From Pseudopedobacter sp037968815 (GTDB lineage Bacteria > Bacteroidota > Bacteroidia > Sphingobacteriales > Sphingobacteriaceae): DNA of 64,000 nt. Positions 53,229 through 62,833 of the stretch are shown here, in pieces. The notes under the pieces were generated by a model, which saw only the letters and a program-made list of their open reading frames with translations, did no database searches and was not told the DNA's origin. The stretch lies in assembly GCA_037968815.1 (NCBI GenBank), contig JBBKWF010000002.1:248001-312000 (forward strand), in the 5' to 3' direction. The stretch's first letter is position 1. Each line of letters opens with the position of its first letter. Position numbers and translations under genes: made by a program.

Positions 53229-53753
53229 ATGGAATCATTAAGTGGTAGAAAAAAAGTACTAGAACAAAAACCAATGAATTTTTGGGAGCGCATTTATTTG
53301 CCTGCCATTTTCAGAGGGATGGGCATTACTTTTATGCACATGTTCAAAAAGAAAGAGACTATCCATTACCCAGAGCAGGAGCGTGAGTTTTCTGAAAACT
53401 GGAGAGGAATGCACTCGCTTAAAAGAGACGAAAACGGCGCAGAACGTTGCACAGCTTGCGGTTTATGTGCTTTATCTTGCCCCGCAGAAGCAATAACAAT
53501 GATTTCTGCAGAGCGTGAAAAAGGCGAAGAGCATTTATACCGCGAAGAAAAGTATGCGGCTGTTTACGAGATTAATATGTTGCGTTGCATTTTTTGTGGC
53601 TTGTGCGAAGAAGCTTGCCCTAAAGAAGCAATTTACTTAGACGGACCAATTGTGCCGGCTGATTATTTACGCAAAGATTTTATATACGGAAAAGAGAAAT
53701 TGGTAGAAATGCCCATTACAGAACTGGAAGCACTAAAAAGCGCTAAAGTTTAG
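53229..53753 (+). CDS. nuoI: NADH-quinone oxidoreductase subunit I
   Basis: Ferredoxin-like subunit with two 4Fe-4S clusters, bound by CTACGLCALSCP and CIFCGLCEEACP. I start at 53229 (MESLSGRKKVLEQKPMNFW), 3 bases after a GGGGAGG stretch; an in-frame upstream ATG at 53205 would translate the repeat element. Length 174 residues. Confidence 0.95.
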   Translation: MESLSGRKKVLEQKPMNFWERIYLPAIFRGMGITFMHMFKKKETIHYPEQEREFSENWRGMHSLKRDENGAERCTACGLCALSCPAEAITMISAEREKGEEHLYREEKYAAVYEINMLRCIFCGLCEEACPKEAIYLDGPIVPADYLRKDFIYGKEKLVEMPITELEALKSAKV

Positions 53754-53790
53754 TTTTGGTGATTATAGCCCTTAATTAGTTCAAAAATTT

Positions 53791-53798
53791 TACCTTTG
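53791..53798 (+). promoter_or_regulatory. Possible internal promoter before nuoJ
   Basis: TACCTTTG fits TAnnTTTG in the 76-base nuoI-nuoJ gap, 31 bases before nuoJ. Confidence 0.35.
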
Positions 53799-53829
53799 CC
53801 CATCAAAAAAGGCAATTGCAGATTATACG

Positions 53830-54333
53830 ATGAGTTTATTTTACTTTGTTGCATTCTTGTCCATCCTATTTTCCCTTCTGGTAATCTTTACCAAGAATCC
53901 GGTTCATAGTGTATTGTACTTAATAGCTACCTTTTTCACTTTCACCATTCACTACATTTTATTAAATGCGCAGTTCTTGGCTGTAGTAAACTTTATAGTT
54001 TACATGGGTGCAATTATGGTGCTCTTTCTTTTTGTATTGATGTTAATGAACCTCAATAAAGATACAGAGCCTGTAAAATCAAGTTTGGTGAAAATTATTG
54101 GTGTAATAGCCGGCGGTACATTGTTGGTTACGCTAGTAGGCGCTACTAAAGCACTACAAACATCAGCGGTAAGCACCTTGCCAAATTCTGATATTGGTTT
54201 GGTAGAAAACTTAGGGAAAGTTTTGTTTAACGAGTTCTTACTACCGTTTGAGCTTTCCTCCATCCTTTTACTGTCTGCATTAGTTGGAGCAGTATTATTA
54301 GCTAAAAAAGATAAACGAACTCAAAATGGATAA
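53830..54333 (+). CDS. nuoJ: NADH-quinone oxidoreductase subunit J
   Basis: Membrane subunit with five helices in 167 residues, including the conserved NFIVYMGAIMVLFLFVLMLMNL segment in which the third helix changes conformation in complex I. It overlaps nuoK by 8 bases. Confidence 0.95.
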   Translation: MSLFYFVAFLSILFSLLVIFTKNPVHSVLYLIATFFTFTIHYILLNAQFLAVVNFIVYMGAIMVLFLFVLMLMNLNKDTEPVKSSLVKIIGVIAGGTLLVTLVGATKALQTSAVSTLPNSDIGLVENLGKVLFNEFLLPFELSSILLLSALVGAVLLAKKDKRTQNG

Positions 54334-54655
54334 TATTACAGCAACCATTCAGGTAGTTCCACTTAATCATTACATATTATTAAGTGCAATTATTTTCAGC
54401 ATTGGCGTAATTGGAGTTTTAACCAGAAGAAACGCCATTATAATTTTTATGTCCGTAGAGTTGATGCTGAATGCGGTGAATTTGCTTTTAACAGCGTTTT
54501 CTGCTTACAGCGGAGATGCATCCGGGCAAGTATTTGTGTTTTTTATTATGGCCTTAGCCGCAGCCGAGGTGGCAGTTGGTTTGGCTATTATCGTTATGGT
54601 GTATCGCAACACAAACTCCATAGATATTAATGTGTTGAATAGATTAAAGTGGTAA
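54326..54655 (+). CDS. nuoK: NADH-quinone oxidoreductase subunit K
   Basis: Three-helix proton-channel subunit of 109 residues, homologous to MrpC. Conserved glutamates in FMSVELMLNAVNLL and in AAAEVAVGLAIIVMVYR are present. Overlaps nuoJ, 16 bases before nuoL. Confidence 0.96.
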   Translation: MDNITATIQVVPLNHYILLSAIIFSIGVIGVLTRRNAIIIFMSVELMLNAVNLLLTAFSAYSGDASGQVFVFFIMALAAAEVAVGLAIIVMVYRNTNSIDINVLNRLKW

Positions 54656-54671
54656 TTTTTTATAAAGCTAG

Positions 54672-56573
54672 ATGATAGACTTAGTTTGGTTAATTCCGTT
54701 ATTCCCCTTTATAGGTTTCCTAATTTGCGGTGTAGGCAGAAATGTTTTGCCAAAAACAGTGATTGGAGCCATAGCAAGCTTAGCAGTTATTGCTTCGTTT
54801 GGGGTTAGTTTAGGGATATTCTTTGAATTTAAATCAGTAGAACCTGTTATTATTAACTTATTTGATTGGATTAAGGTTGGGAATGTAAATATTCCATTTG
54901 CTTTCCAGATAGATCAATTAAGTATAATGATGCTGTTGATTATTACAGGTATTGGATCACTTATACATATTTACTCTACCGGTTATATGAGCCACGATGC
55001 TGGTTTCGGTAAGTTTTTCGCCTATTTAAACCTCTTCGTATTTTTTATGTTGTTATTGGTTTTAGGCGCAAACTACATCGTAATGTTTATAGGTTGGGAA
55101 GGTGTTGGTTTATGTTCTTACTTGCTGATAGGTTTTTGGTATACAAATGGCGCTTTCGCTGATGCAGCAAAAAAGGCTTTTATAATGAACAGAATTGGAG
55201 ATTTAGGTTTCCTAATCGCTGTTTTTATAATTATTTCAACTTTTGGAAGTGCAACATTTGCAGATGTTTTCCCGAAAGCACAAGGTATGGTTTCAGGCGA
55301 TGCTACATTGACCTTAATTACCATTTTGTTATTTGTGGGAGCAACCGGTAAATCGGCACAATTGCCTTTGTTTACTTGGTTACCAGATGCAATGGCGGGT
55401 CCAACTCCGGTTTCAGCATTAATACACGCCGCAACGATGGTAACGGCTGGTATTTATATGATTGCAAGGTCTAATATTTTATTTAGCCTTTCGCCAATTA
55501 CCATGAGCATTATTGCAGTAATTGGTTTGGCTACCGCAATTATTGCGGCTATCATCGCGATTACGCAAACAGACATCAAAAAAGTATTAGCTTACTCTAC
55601 GGTATCTCAGTTAGGGTATATGTTTTTAGCCTTAGGTGTTGGTGCATATACAGGAGCATTTTTTCATGTGATAACTCACGCTTTCTTTAAAGCATTATTA
55701 TTCTTAGGTGCAGGTTCTGTAATTCACGCTATGAGTAATGAGCAGGATATGCGTAACATGGGTGGACTTAAAAAGAAATTACCGATTACGTTTTTTACGA
55801 TGTTATTGGCAACTCTTGCTATTTCGGGTTTACCTCCGTTTGCAGGTTTCTTTTCAAAAGATGAAATTTTAGCTCACGTTTTCGAGCATAATACAACACT
55901 TTGGGTGATTGGCGTATTGGGTGCTTTACTTACCGCATTCTATATGTTCAGAATGATGTTCTTAACTTTTTGGGGTTCTTTTAGAGGTACTGAAGAGCAA
56001 AAGAGCCATTTACATGAATCTCCAATCTCCATGACTTTCCCTTTAATTGTTTTAGCAATTCTTTCAGTTGTGGGTGGTTTTATTGGTGTTCCAGAAGTGT
56101 TAGGTGGCGGACATTGGTTAGCAAGTTATTTAGCGCCAGTTTTTGATGATTCAACTTCACGTCTAGGCGAATTGTCATTGTCTCATTCCACAGAATATGC
56201 GTTAATGGCTGTTTCTGTTGTTGGAGTAATTATCGCAATTATTGTTGCTTACTTTAAATACGTTAAAAATGCACATGTGCCGGTTGCTGATAGCGAAAAC
56301 AGATCGGCTTTAGCTAAAATATCATACAACAAATTTTATTTTGATGAGTTTTACGCAGCTATCATTACCAAGCCTTTAGATGCACTTTCAGGATTTTTCT
56401 ACAAAATAGTAGATAAAGCAGGTATTGACGGTATTGTTAACGGTGTTGCAAAAGCACCGATAGAAGCTAGTAAAGGTTTCCGTTTGTTACAAACCGGAAA
56501 TGTAGGTTTCTATATTTTTGCAATGGTGGTAGGTGTTGTGGCGGTGTTAGCGTATAGTTTTTTTAAATTTTAG
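54672..56573 (+). CDS. nuoL: NADH-quinone oxidoreductase subunit L
   Basis: Distal antiporter-like proton pump of 633 residues with about 16 helices and a C-terminal lateral helix. GWEGVGLCSYLLIGFW contains the key glutamate, GKSAQLPLFTWLPDAMAGPTPVSALIHAATMVTAG is the hallmark stretch, and the lysine/histidine helices (DIKKVLAYSTVSQLGYM) follow. Confidence 0.97.
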   Translation: MIDLVWLIPLFPFIGFLICGVGRNVLPKTVIGAIASLAVIASFGVSLGIFFEFKSVEPVIINLFDWIKVGNVNIPFAFQIDQLSIMMLLIITGIGSLIHIYSTGYMSHDAGFGKFFAYLNLFVFFMLLLVLGANYIVMFIGWEGVGLCSYLLIGFWYTNGAFADAAKKAFIMNRIGDLGFLIAVFIIISTFGSATFADVFPKAQGMVSGDATLTLITILLFVGATGKSAQLPLFTWLPDAMAGPTPVSALIHAATMVTAGIYMIARSNILFSLSPITMSIIAVIGLATAIIAAIIAITQTDIKKVLAYSTVSQLGYMFLALGVGAYTGAFFHVITHAFFKALLFLGAGSVIHAMSNEQDMRNMGGLKKKLPITFFTMLLATLAISGLPPFAGFFSKDEILAHVFEHNTTLWVIGVLGALLTAFYMFRMMFLTFWGSFRGTEEQKSHLHESPISMTFPLIVLAILSVVGGFIGVPEVLGGGHWLASYLAPVFDDSTSRLGELSLSHSTEYALMAVSVVGVIIAIIVAYFKYVKNAHVPVADSENRSALAKISYNKFYFDEFYAAIITKPLDALSGFFYKIVDKAGIDGIVNGVAKAPIEASKGFRLLQTGNVGFYIFAMVVGVVAVLAYSFFKF

Positions 56574-56593
56574 GGTTCCGAATTAAAGAATAG

Positions 56594-58048
56594 ATGAATT
56601 TATTAATCTTATTATTTTTTCCTTTAGTGGGTTCAATAGCAGTTCTATTGAACAAAAACTATGCAAAGCAAACTGCTTTAATTAGTTCAATTATCACTTT
56701 GGGTTTTGCAGTTACTTTGCTTTGCAATTTCTTGCCAGAAGCCGGAAAGCAATTTGTGGTTGATCTTCCTTGGATTCCGCAATTAGGCGTAAGCTTTAAA
56801 GCAGGTATTGATGGTATAAGTATGCTAATGGTACTTTTGACCACTGGCTTAGTTCCTTTGATTATATTATCTGGCTTTAACAGAGAGTTTAAAAATCCAT
56901 CGGCTTTATTTGCATTGGTTTTGTTTATGCAATCAGGCTTATTGGTGGTTTTTACAGCATTAGATGCTTTCTTGTTTTACGTAGGTTGGGAAGCGGCTTT
57001 AATCCCTATTTATTTTATCTGTGCTATTTGGGGCGGAGAAGAAAGAATTAAGGTTACCATGAAGTTCTTCATTTACACCTTTGCAGGTTCTTTGTTTATG
57101 CTTTTAGGTATCATCTATCTGCATTTACAAACTCCAGGAAACACTTATGATATTGAAGCGTTTTATGCGCTTAACTTAGATAGTGCTACACAAGGATGGT
57201 TGTTTTGGTGTTTCTTTATCGCATTTGCTATTAAGATGCCAATTTTCCCTTTCCATACTTGGCAACCAGATACCTACACCGAATCGCCAACTATTGGTAC
57301 CATGCTTTTAGCAGCTATTATGTTAAAAATGGGTATTTACGGAGTAATAAGATGGTTGATTCCTGTTTTACCACTAGGTTTTGTTGAGTGGCGAACCGTA
57401 GCGTTGGTATTATGTATCATCGGTATATTTTATGCATCCGTAATCGCTTTTAAGCAAAAAGATATTAAACGATTAATTGCTTATTCATCAATTGCTCACG
57501 TAGGTTTAATTTGCGCTGGTGTTTTTGTTTGGAATGTACAAGGTGTACAAGGAGCAATGATACAGATGATTAGTCACGGTATTAACGTACTGGGTTTATT
57601 CTTTGTTGCTGATATTATTATTGATCGTTTAAAAACTAGAGAAATAGCTTCAATGGGTGGTATTGCTAAAATAGCTCCTAAACTATCCATCGCATTTTTA
57701 ATTATCGTTTTAGGTTCAGTAGCATTGCCCTTAACCAACGGATTCATCGGAGAGTTTTTGCTTTTACTGAGCGTATATTCTTTTAATATTTGGGCAGCAG
57801 GAATTGCCGGTTTAACCATCATTTTTGGCGCTGTTTATTTGTTAAGATTATATAAAAACGTAATGCAAGGCACCCTTAACGATTTAACCAGTTCTTTCAA
57901 AGATATCAGCGGTTCAGAGATAGCACTTTTAAGCATTGTTTGTGCCTTGGTTATTGTTATTGGAGTATATCCACAACCTATTTTGCATATTTCAGAATCG
58001 GCTGTAACAGGTTTAATAGACCAAGTAAATAGTAAATTAGCATTTTAA
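56594..58048 (+). CDS. nuoM: NADH-quinone oxidoreductase subunit M
   Basis: Second antiporter-like subunit, 484 residues. YVGWEAALIPIYFICAIWGG carries the key glutamate; FAIKMPIFPFHTWQPDTYTESPTIGTMLLAAIMLKMG and DIKRLIAYSSIAHVGLI are the family motifs. It starts 20 bases after nuoL. Confidence 0.97.
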   Translation: MNLLILLFFPLVGSIAVLLNKNYAKQTALISSIITLGFAVTLLCNFLPEAGKQFVVDLPWIPQLGVSFKAGIDGISMLMVLLTTGLVPLIILSGFNREFKNPSALFALVLFMQSGLLVVFTALDAFLFYVGWEAALIPIYFICAIWGGEERIKVTMKFFIYTFAGSLFMLLGIIYLHLQTPGNTYDIEAFYALNLDSATQGWLFWCFFIAFAIKMPIFPFHTWQPDTYTESPTIGTMLLAAIMLKMGIYGVIRWLIPVLPLGFVEWRTVALVLCIIGIFYASVIAFKQKDIKRLIAYSSIAHVGLICAGVFVWNVQGVQGAMIQMISHGINVLGLFFVADIIIDRLKTREIASMGGIAKIAPKLSIAFLIIVLGSVALPLTNGFIGEFLLLLSVYSFNIWAAGIAGLTIIFGAVYLLRLYKNVMQGTLNDLTSSFKDISGSEIALLSIVCALVIVIGVYPQPILHISESAVTGLIDQVNSKLAF

Positions 58049-58056
58049 TCATAAGA

Positions 58057-59436
58057 ATGAATACTTTAATAGTTATATCAATTTTAGCCCTTGTAGTTCT
58101 TTATTTAGGATTATTTAAAGCAAAAAATGCATTACTACCTGTTAGTATCTTAGGGTTATTAGGCGCTTTAGTTTTAGCAATTTGCGAGTGGAATAGTGGT
58201 GCATCACCAATTTTTAGTGGGATGATGCATTTTGATAATTTTGCAGTTGCTTTTTCAAGCTTAACCATTATCTCAACCATACTAATATTACTCCTTTCTA
58301 AAACGTATTTTGATAAAATAAGCGAAAACGTTGCCGAATATTATACCATCATTCTGTTTGCCTTAGTTGGGATTATTGTAATGGTTTCTTACCACAATTT
58401 ATCTATGCTTTTTGTTGGCTTAGAGATTATGTCGGTAAGTTTATATGTTTTAGCAGGTATAAAAAAGCGTGACTTTGCCTCTAACGAAGCGGCATTAAAG
58501 TACTTTTTAATGGGTGCTTTTTCTACAGGTTTCTTGCTTTTCGGGATTGCTTTAATTTACGGAGCGTCACATTCTTTTGATTTAGGCGAGATTGCCAAAT
58601 ACGTTACAGACCGCCCAACCGGAATTGATCCTATTTTTTATGCAGGTATTATTTTGGTAATGATAGGGATGTGCTTTAAAATTGGTGCTGCTCCTTTTCA
58701 TTTCTGGGTGCCAGATGTGTATGAAGGTTCGCCAACGTTAATTACAACCTTTATGGCAACAGTAGTTAAAACTGCTGGTTTTGCTGCTTTTTTAAGAATA
58801 TTTTCGGTTTGTTTTGCGCCCCTATCAGAGTTCTGGATGCCAACTTTATTGGCGATCACCATTCTTACTTTGTTCATCGGAAACATCACTGCTTTATTCC
58901 AAACCAACTTTAAAAGAATGTTAACCTACTCTAGCATTTCACATGCTGGTTATATGTTATTTGCTATAATTGCTTTAGGTGCAAGTTCTTTTAATGCAGT
59001 ATTTGTTTATGCTGCAGCTTATTCATTAGCTTCAATTATTGCCTTTGGGGTGTTAATTTTAGTAAAAGAACAAAGTGGAAGCGAGAACTTTGAAGCTTTT
59101 AATGGTTTAGGTAAAAAGAACCCTTTCTTAGCTTTTGGAGTAACGGTATCTATGCTTTCATTTGCAGGTATTCCCTTAACAGCCGGATTTATTGGAAAGT
59201 TTTTTATGTTTTCAACTGCTTTGCAAGAGTACCATACTTGGTTAATTGTAATGGCAATTATTAACGCAATTATTTCAATTTTCTACTATTTTAAAGTAAT
59301 TGTAGCCATGTATTTTAAAGATGCTGAGCGTAAAGAAGTGGTTTCTAGTGCTTACTACAAATTAGTTTTGGGTGTTTCTGTTGTTGCTACAATCGTATTA
59401 GGCGTTTATCCTACCTTAATCACAGATTTATTTTAA
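58057..59436 (+). CDS. nuoN: NADH-quinone oxidoreductase subunit N
   Basis: Third antiporter-like subunit, 459 residues. FVGLEIMSVSLYVLAGIKKRDFASNEAALKYFLMGAFS and FKIGAAPFHFWVPDVYEGSPTLITTFMATVVKTAGFAA are diagnostic. It completes the operon; a 50-base gap precedes the DedA gene and no terminator is obvious, so read-through is possible. Confidence 0.97.
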   Translation: MNTLIVISILALVVLYLGLFKAKNALLPVSILGLLGALVLAICEWNSGASPIFSGMMHFDNFAVAFSSLTIISTILILLLSKTYFDKISENVAEYYTIILFALVGIIVMVSYHNLSMLFVGLEIMSVSLYVLAGIKKRDFASNEAALKYFLMGAFSTGFLLFGIALIYGASHSFDLGEIAKYVTDRPTGIDPIFYAGIILVMIGMCFKIGAAPFHFWVPDVYEGSPTLITTFMATVVKTAGFAAFLRIFSVCFAPLSEFWMPTLLAITILTLFIGNITALFQTNFKRMLTYSSISHAGYMLFAIIALGASSFNAVFVYAAAYSLASIIAFGVLILVKEQSGSENFEAFNGLGKKNPFLAFGVTVSMLSFAGIPLTAGFIGKFFMFSTALQEYHTWLIVMAIINAIISIFYYFKVIVAMYFKDAERKEVVSSAYYKLVLGVSVVATIVLGVYPTLITDLF

Positions 59437-59486
59437 AGCGCAATAATTATAAAATTGCAATAATATTTGTAGTTTTATAAGGAGCT

Positions 59487-60149
59487 ATGCATGACCTCTG
59501 GGAGAACCTCACAAAATTAGTAAACGCTGAAGAAATTATCCGACAAGGAGGTTTTTACCTGATTTCTTTTGTGGTTTTTGCAGAAACTGGCTTATTCTTT
59601 GGTTTTTTTCTTCCAGGCGACTATCTTTTATTTTTAGCAGGAATGTTTGTTGCAACCGGCAGGTTAGATGTTGGTATAGTTACAATGGTATTTGGTTTGA
59701 TATTTGCTGCTACGGCAGGAAACTTTGTAGGTTATTGGTTTGGTTATAGAACAGGGCCAATGTTATACAAACGAGAAGACAGTTTCTTGTTTAAAAAGAA
59801 ATACTTAAAGGCGGCAGAAGCATACTATAGAAAGCAAGGAGCGTTTGCACTGATTATGGGCAGATTTGTGCCAATTGTAAGAACTTTTGCACCCATTGTT
59901 GCGGGTATTGTGAAGCTTGATGCTAGACGTTTTGCAATTTATAATATATCTGGAGCAGTAATTTGGATAACGTCTTTAACCTTATTAGGATATTTTTTAG
60001 GTAAAGAGTTTCAAAAAGAAATTGAAAGTTATTTAGGATACATTATTTTTGGATTTATATTTTTGACTACTATTCCATTAGTAATAGCGTTTTTTAAAAG
60101 AAGTATTGATAATAAGAAGAAGATTAACAGAATAAACTATGATGAATAA
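59487..60149 (+). CDS. DedA-family membrane protein
   Basis: This family is linked to phospholipid (undecaprenyl phosphate or phosphatidylethanolamine) transport and envelope integrity. The 220-residue protein has the DedA core: ETGLFFGFFLPGDYLLFLAG and, later, GRFVPIVRTFAPIVAG with the two conserved arginines. Four to five hydrophobic segments are visible. A purine-rich AAGGAG (59479-59484) precedes the ATG by two bases. It overlaps ppa by 11 bases. Confidence 0.9.
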   Translation: MHDLWENLTKLVNAEEIIRQGGFYLISFVVFAETGLFFGFFLPGDYLLFLAGMFVATGRLDVGIVTMVFGLIFAATAGNFVGYWFGYRTGPMLYKREDSFLFKKKYLKAAEAYYRKQGAFALIMGRFVPIVRTFAPIVAGIVKLDARRFAIYNISGAVIWITSLTLLGYFLGKEFQKEIESYLGYIIFGFIFLTTIPLVIAFFKRSIDNKKKINRINYDE

Positions 60150-60684
60150 GCACCCTTGGCATTCCATTTCACCAGGAGAAAATGCACCAGAAAACGTTAC
60201 AGCAATTATAGAAATCCCTAAAGGCTCAAAAGCTAAATATGAGATTGATAAAGATTCTGGTTTGTTAAAGTTGGATAGAATGCTTTTTTCATCAGTAATG
60301 TACCCAGCTAATTATGGTTTTATTCCACAAACTTATTGTGATGACCATGACCCGTTAGATATTTTGGTGCTTTGTGCGGCAGATGTTTACCCAATGTCAA
60401 TCATTGATGCTAAAGTTATTGGTGTAATGCATATGGTAGATAATGGTGAGCAGGATGATAAAATTATTGCGGTTGCAAAAAATGATATGTCTGTAAATTA
60501 CATTGAAGACTTAAAAGAACTGCCACCACACACCATGAAAGAAATAGTTCGTTTTTTCCAAGATTATAAAGCATTAGAAGAAAAAAACGTTACAATCGAA
60601 CATCTTTTAGGAAAAAAATATGCCTATAAGGTGATAGAAGAAAGTATAGAATTATATAATTCTACTTTTAAAAATAAAATATAA
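60139..60684 (+). CDS. ppa: Inorganic pyrophosphatase (family I)
   Basis: Hydrolyses pyrophosphate to phosphate in the cytoplasm. The metal-binding signature DDHDPLDILVL lies near residues 69-79 and YPANYGFIPQTY precedes it. Length 181 residues. The second codon is also ATG, so the start could be one residue shorter. Overlaps the DedA gene and lies 3 bases before the CNNM-type gene. Confidence 0.96.
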   Translation: MMNKHPWHSISPGENAPENVTAIIEIPKGSKAKYEIDKDSGLLKLDRMLFSSVMYPANYGFIPQTYCDDHDPLDILVLCAADVYPMSIIDAKVIGVMHMVDNGEQDDKIIAVAKNDMSVNYIEDLKELPPHTMKEIVRFFQDYKALEEKNVTIEHLLGKKYAYKVIEESIELYNSTFKNKI

Positions 60685-60687
60685 ACA

Positions 60688-62028
60688 ATGGACCCCCATC
60701 TCGAGATTAGCGGATTTCACATCTTTTTAACCATTTTCTTGGTTTTATTAAACGGTTTTTTTGTTGCAGCAGAGTTTGCAATTGTAAAAGTTCGTGGTTC
60801 TCAAATAGAAATAAAAGCAAAAACAGGCAGCAGAGTTGCTGGCATGGCAAAGCACATGACCAGTCACTTGGACGGATACTTAGCGGCTACACAATTAGGA
60901 ATCACCTTAGCCTCTTTAGGTTTAGGTTGGGTTGGTGAAAGTGTGATGTCGTCTTTTGTACTTAACATTTTTAACTTTTTACAATTACCTATTTCAGATA
61001 GTTTAGCTACTACATTAGGTCACGTATTTGCCTTTTCCATTATTACAGTTTTACATATTGTATTTGGCGAGCTTGCCCCTAAAACATTAGCTATCCAGCG
61101 TCCGGTGGGCACTACTATGGCGATTGCACTTCCTTTACAAGTGTTCTATGTCGTTTTTAAACCATTTATTTATGTTCTTAATGGCTTTGCTAACTTAATT
61201 TTAAAACTTTTTGGAATTAACGCAGCAGACGCACATGAAGCATTACACTCATCAGAAGAGTTACAGTATCTTTTAGATCAAGGTAAAGAGTCTGGTGCAA
61301 TTAATAAAGCAGAACATGAATTAATTAAAAATGTTTTCGACTTCAATGACCGGGTTGTTAAAAACATCATGGTTCCTAGAACCAAGATATCTGCAATTGA
61401 GCTTTCCGATACACAAGAAGAACTTTTAGATACTATTATTTCTGAAGGATACTCTAGAATACCGGTTTATGATGAAACGATAGATAAGATTGTAGGTATT
61501 GTGCATGCAAAAGATATTTTATCATTAATTGTGAAGCATGGCGAGTTCAACCTAAAAGATATTTTAAGAAAACCACTTTTTGTTCCGGAGTCTAAAAAAA
61601 TCAATGATTTAATGGCCGAGTTGAAGCTAAAGCGAATTCAAATAGCCGTTGTTTTAGATGAGTTTGGTGGAACAGCAGGTATGGTGACTTTAGAGGATAT
61701 TGTGGAAGAACTTGTTGGGGATATCCAAGATGAATACGATGAAGAAAAGCCATTAGTAGAGAAAGTATCTGATGACGAGTTTATCGTTACTGCTTCGGCA
61801 ACGGTTTATGATGTTAATGAAGTTTTACCTCATGACTTGCCAGAAGATGAAGATTACGATACCGTTGCAGGCTTATTAAGTGAGATTTTTGGTAAAATAC
61901 CAGAAGTGGGCGAGACCAAAGACTTTAATGGCTACACCTTTACAATTCTTAAAAAAGTAGATCAAAATATTGAATCAGTAAAATTACAACTGTTTGTAGA
62001 AAAAGATGAACAGTTAGATAATCACTAA
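60688..62028 (+). CDS. CNNM/HlyC-CorC family transporter (DUF21-CBS-CorC)
   Basis: The protein has the three-part layout of CNNM/CorB cation transporters: a DUF21 membrane domain (about residues 1-190, with FFVAAEFAIVKVR), a CBS pair (about 205-330, with MVPRTKISAIE and FGGTAGMVTLEDIVEELVGDIQDE) and a C-terminal CorC/HlyC domain (about 350-440). Relatives handle magnesium or cobalt; older annotations call them hemolysins. Length 446 residues. It is last in the DedA-ppa-CNNM cluster, followed by a heptad repeat element. Confidence 0.92.
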   Translation: MDPHLEISGFHIFLTIFLVLLNGFFVAAEFAIVKVRGSQIEIKAKTGSRVAGMAKHMTSHLDGYLAATQLGITLASLGLGWVGESVMSSFVLNIFNFLQLPISDSLATTLGHVFAFSIITVLHIVFGELAPKTLAIQRPVGTTMAIALPLQVFYVVFKPFIYVLNGFANLILKLFGINAADAHEALHSSEELQYLLDQGKESGAINKAEHELIKNVFDFNDRVVKNIMVPRTKISAIELSDTQEELLDTIISEGYSRIPVYDETIDKIVGIVHAKDILSLIVKHGEFNLKDILRKPLFVPESKKINDLMAELKLKRIQIAVVLDEFGGTAGMVTLEDIVEELVGDIQDEYDEEKPLVEKVSDDEFIVTASATVYDVNEVLPHDLPEDEDYDTVAGLLSEIFGKIPEVGETKDFNGYTFTILKKVDQNIESVKLQLFVEKDEQLDNH

Positions 62029-62036
62029 GACAATTT

Positions 62037-62117
62037 AAATTAGAAAGTCAAAAACCTGTATTGTTATTAATAAGTTTTTTGATTTTCTAATTTTACTCTT
62101 CACTTTCTACTTTAAAT
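62037..62117. repeat. Degenerate 7-bp-period hairpin element before rsmE
   Basis: AAATTAGAAAGTCAAAAA (62037-62054) pairs with TTTTTGATTTTCTAATTT (62076-62093) with one wobble. The second half continues in heptads TTTTCTA, ATTTTAC, TCTTCAC, TTTCTAC, TTTAAAT (62083-62117). It may also act as a weak terminator. Confidence 0.6.
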
Positions 62118-62127
62118 TCAGAAAGCT

Positions 62128-62829
62128 ATGCATTTATTTTATACTCCTGATATTAAAGCAACTATTTACCAATTAAGTGAAGAGGAAAGCAAGCATTGCG
62201 TACGGGTTTTAAGGTTAAAACTAGGCGATAAAGTAAACTTGATTGACGGTAGAGGTGGCTTTTATCTTGCCGAAATTATAGCCGATCATCCTAAAAGAAC
62301 AGAATTACATATTGTTGAAGCGCAGCAAGAGTATGCAAAGCGTAACCATTACTTGCACATTGCGGTAGCCCCAACAAAAAATATTGACAGGTTCGAGTGG
62401 TTTTTAGAGAAAGCTACAGAAATTGGTATAGATGAAATTACACCCATTATCTGTGACCGTTCTGAACGTAAGGAAGTAAAGATAGATCGCTCCAATAAAA
62501 TCATCACTACTGCCATAAAACAATCTCTAAAAGCATATCATCCACTTTTAAATCCTCAAAAATCATTTAAAGAATTTATTTTAGGAGCTAAGGCTGATGT
62601 TAAATATATAGCTCATTGCGAGGAAAACAAGAAATCTGAACTTAAAGACGATTTTATAAAGAACATCAACTATTTAATTTTAATTGGTCCTGAGGGTGAT
62701 TTTTCTCCAGCAGAGATTGAATTAGCTTTGCAAAACGGATTTGTTCCCATAACTTTAGGCGAAAGCAGACTAAGAACAGAAACTGCCGCACTACAAGCAT
62801 GCTTCGAAATCAATTTTCTGAATAGATAG
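62128..62829 (+). CDS. rsmE: 16S rRNA (uracil-1498-N3)-methyltransferase
   Basis: RsmE methylates U1498 of 16S rRNA. The 233-residue protein has an N-terminal PUA-like domain (SKHCVRVLRLKLGDKVNLIDGRGG) and a SPOUT knot with LIGPEGDFSPAEIELA and the final LGESRLRTETAALQACFEINF. The adjacent AITPTKNIDRFEW-like stretch (APTKNIDRFEWFLEKATEIG) is also typical. The DUF4159 gene follows after 4 bases. Confidence 0.95.
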   Translation: MHLFYTPDIKATIYQLSEEESKHCVRVLRLKLGDKVNLIDGRGGFYLAEIIADHPKRTELHIVEAQQEYAKRNHYLHIAVAPTKNIDRFEWFLEKATEIGIDEITPIICDRSERKEVKIDRSNKIITTAIKQSLKAYHPLLNPQKSFKEFILGAKADVKYIAHCEENKKSELKDDFIKNINYLILIGPEGDFSPAEIELALQNGFVPITLGESRLRTETAALQACFEINFLNR

Positions 62830-62833
62830 GTTT

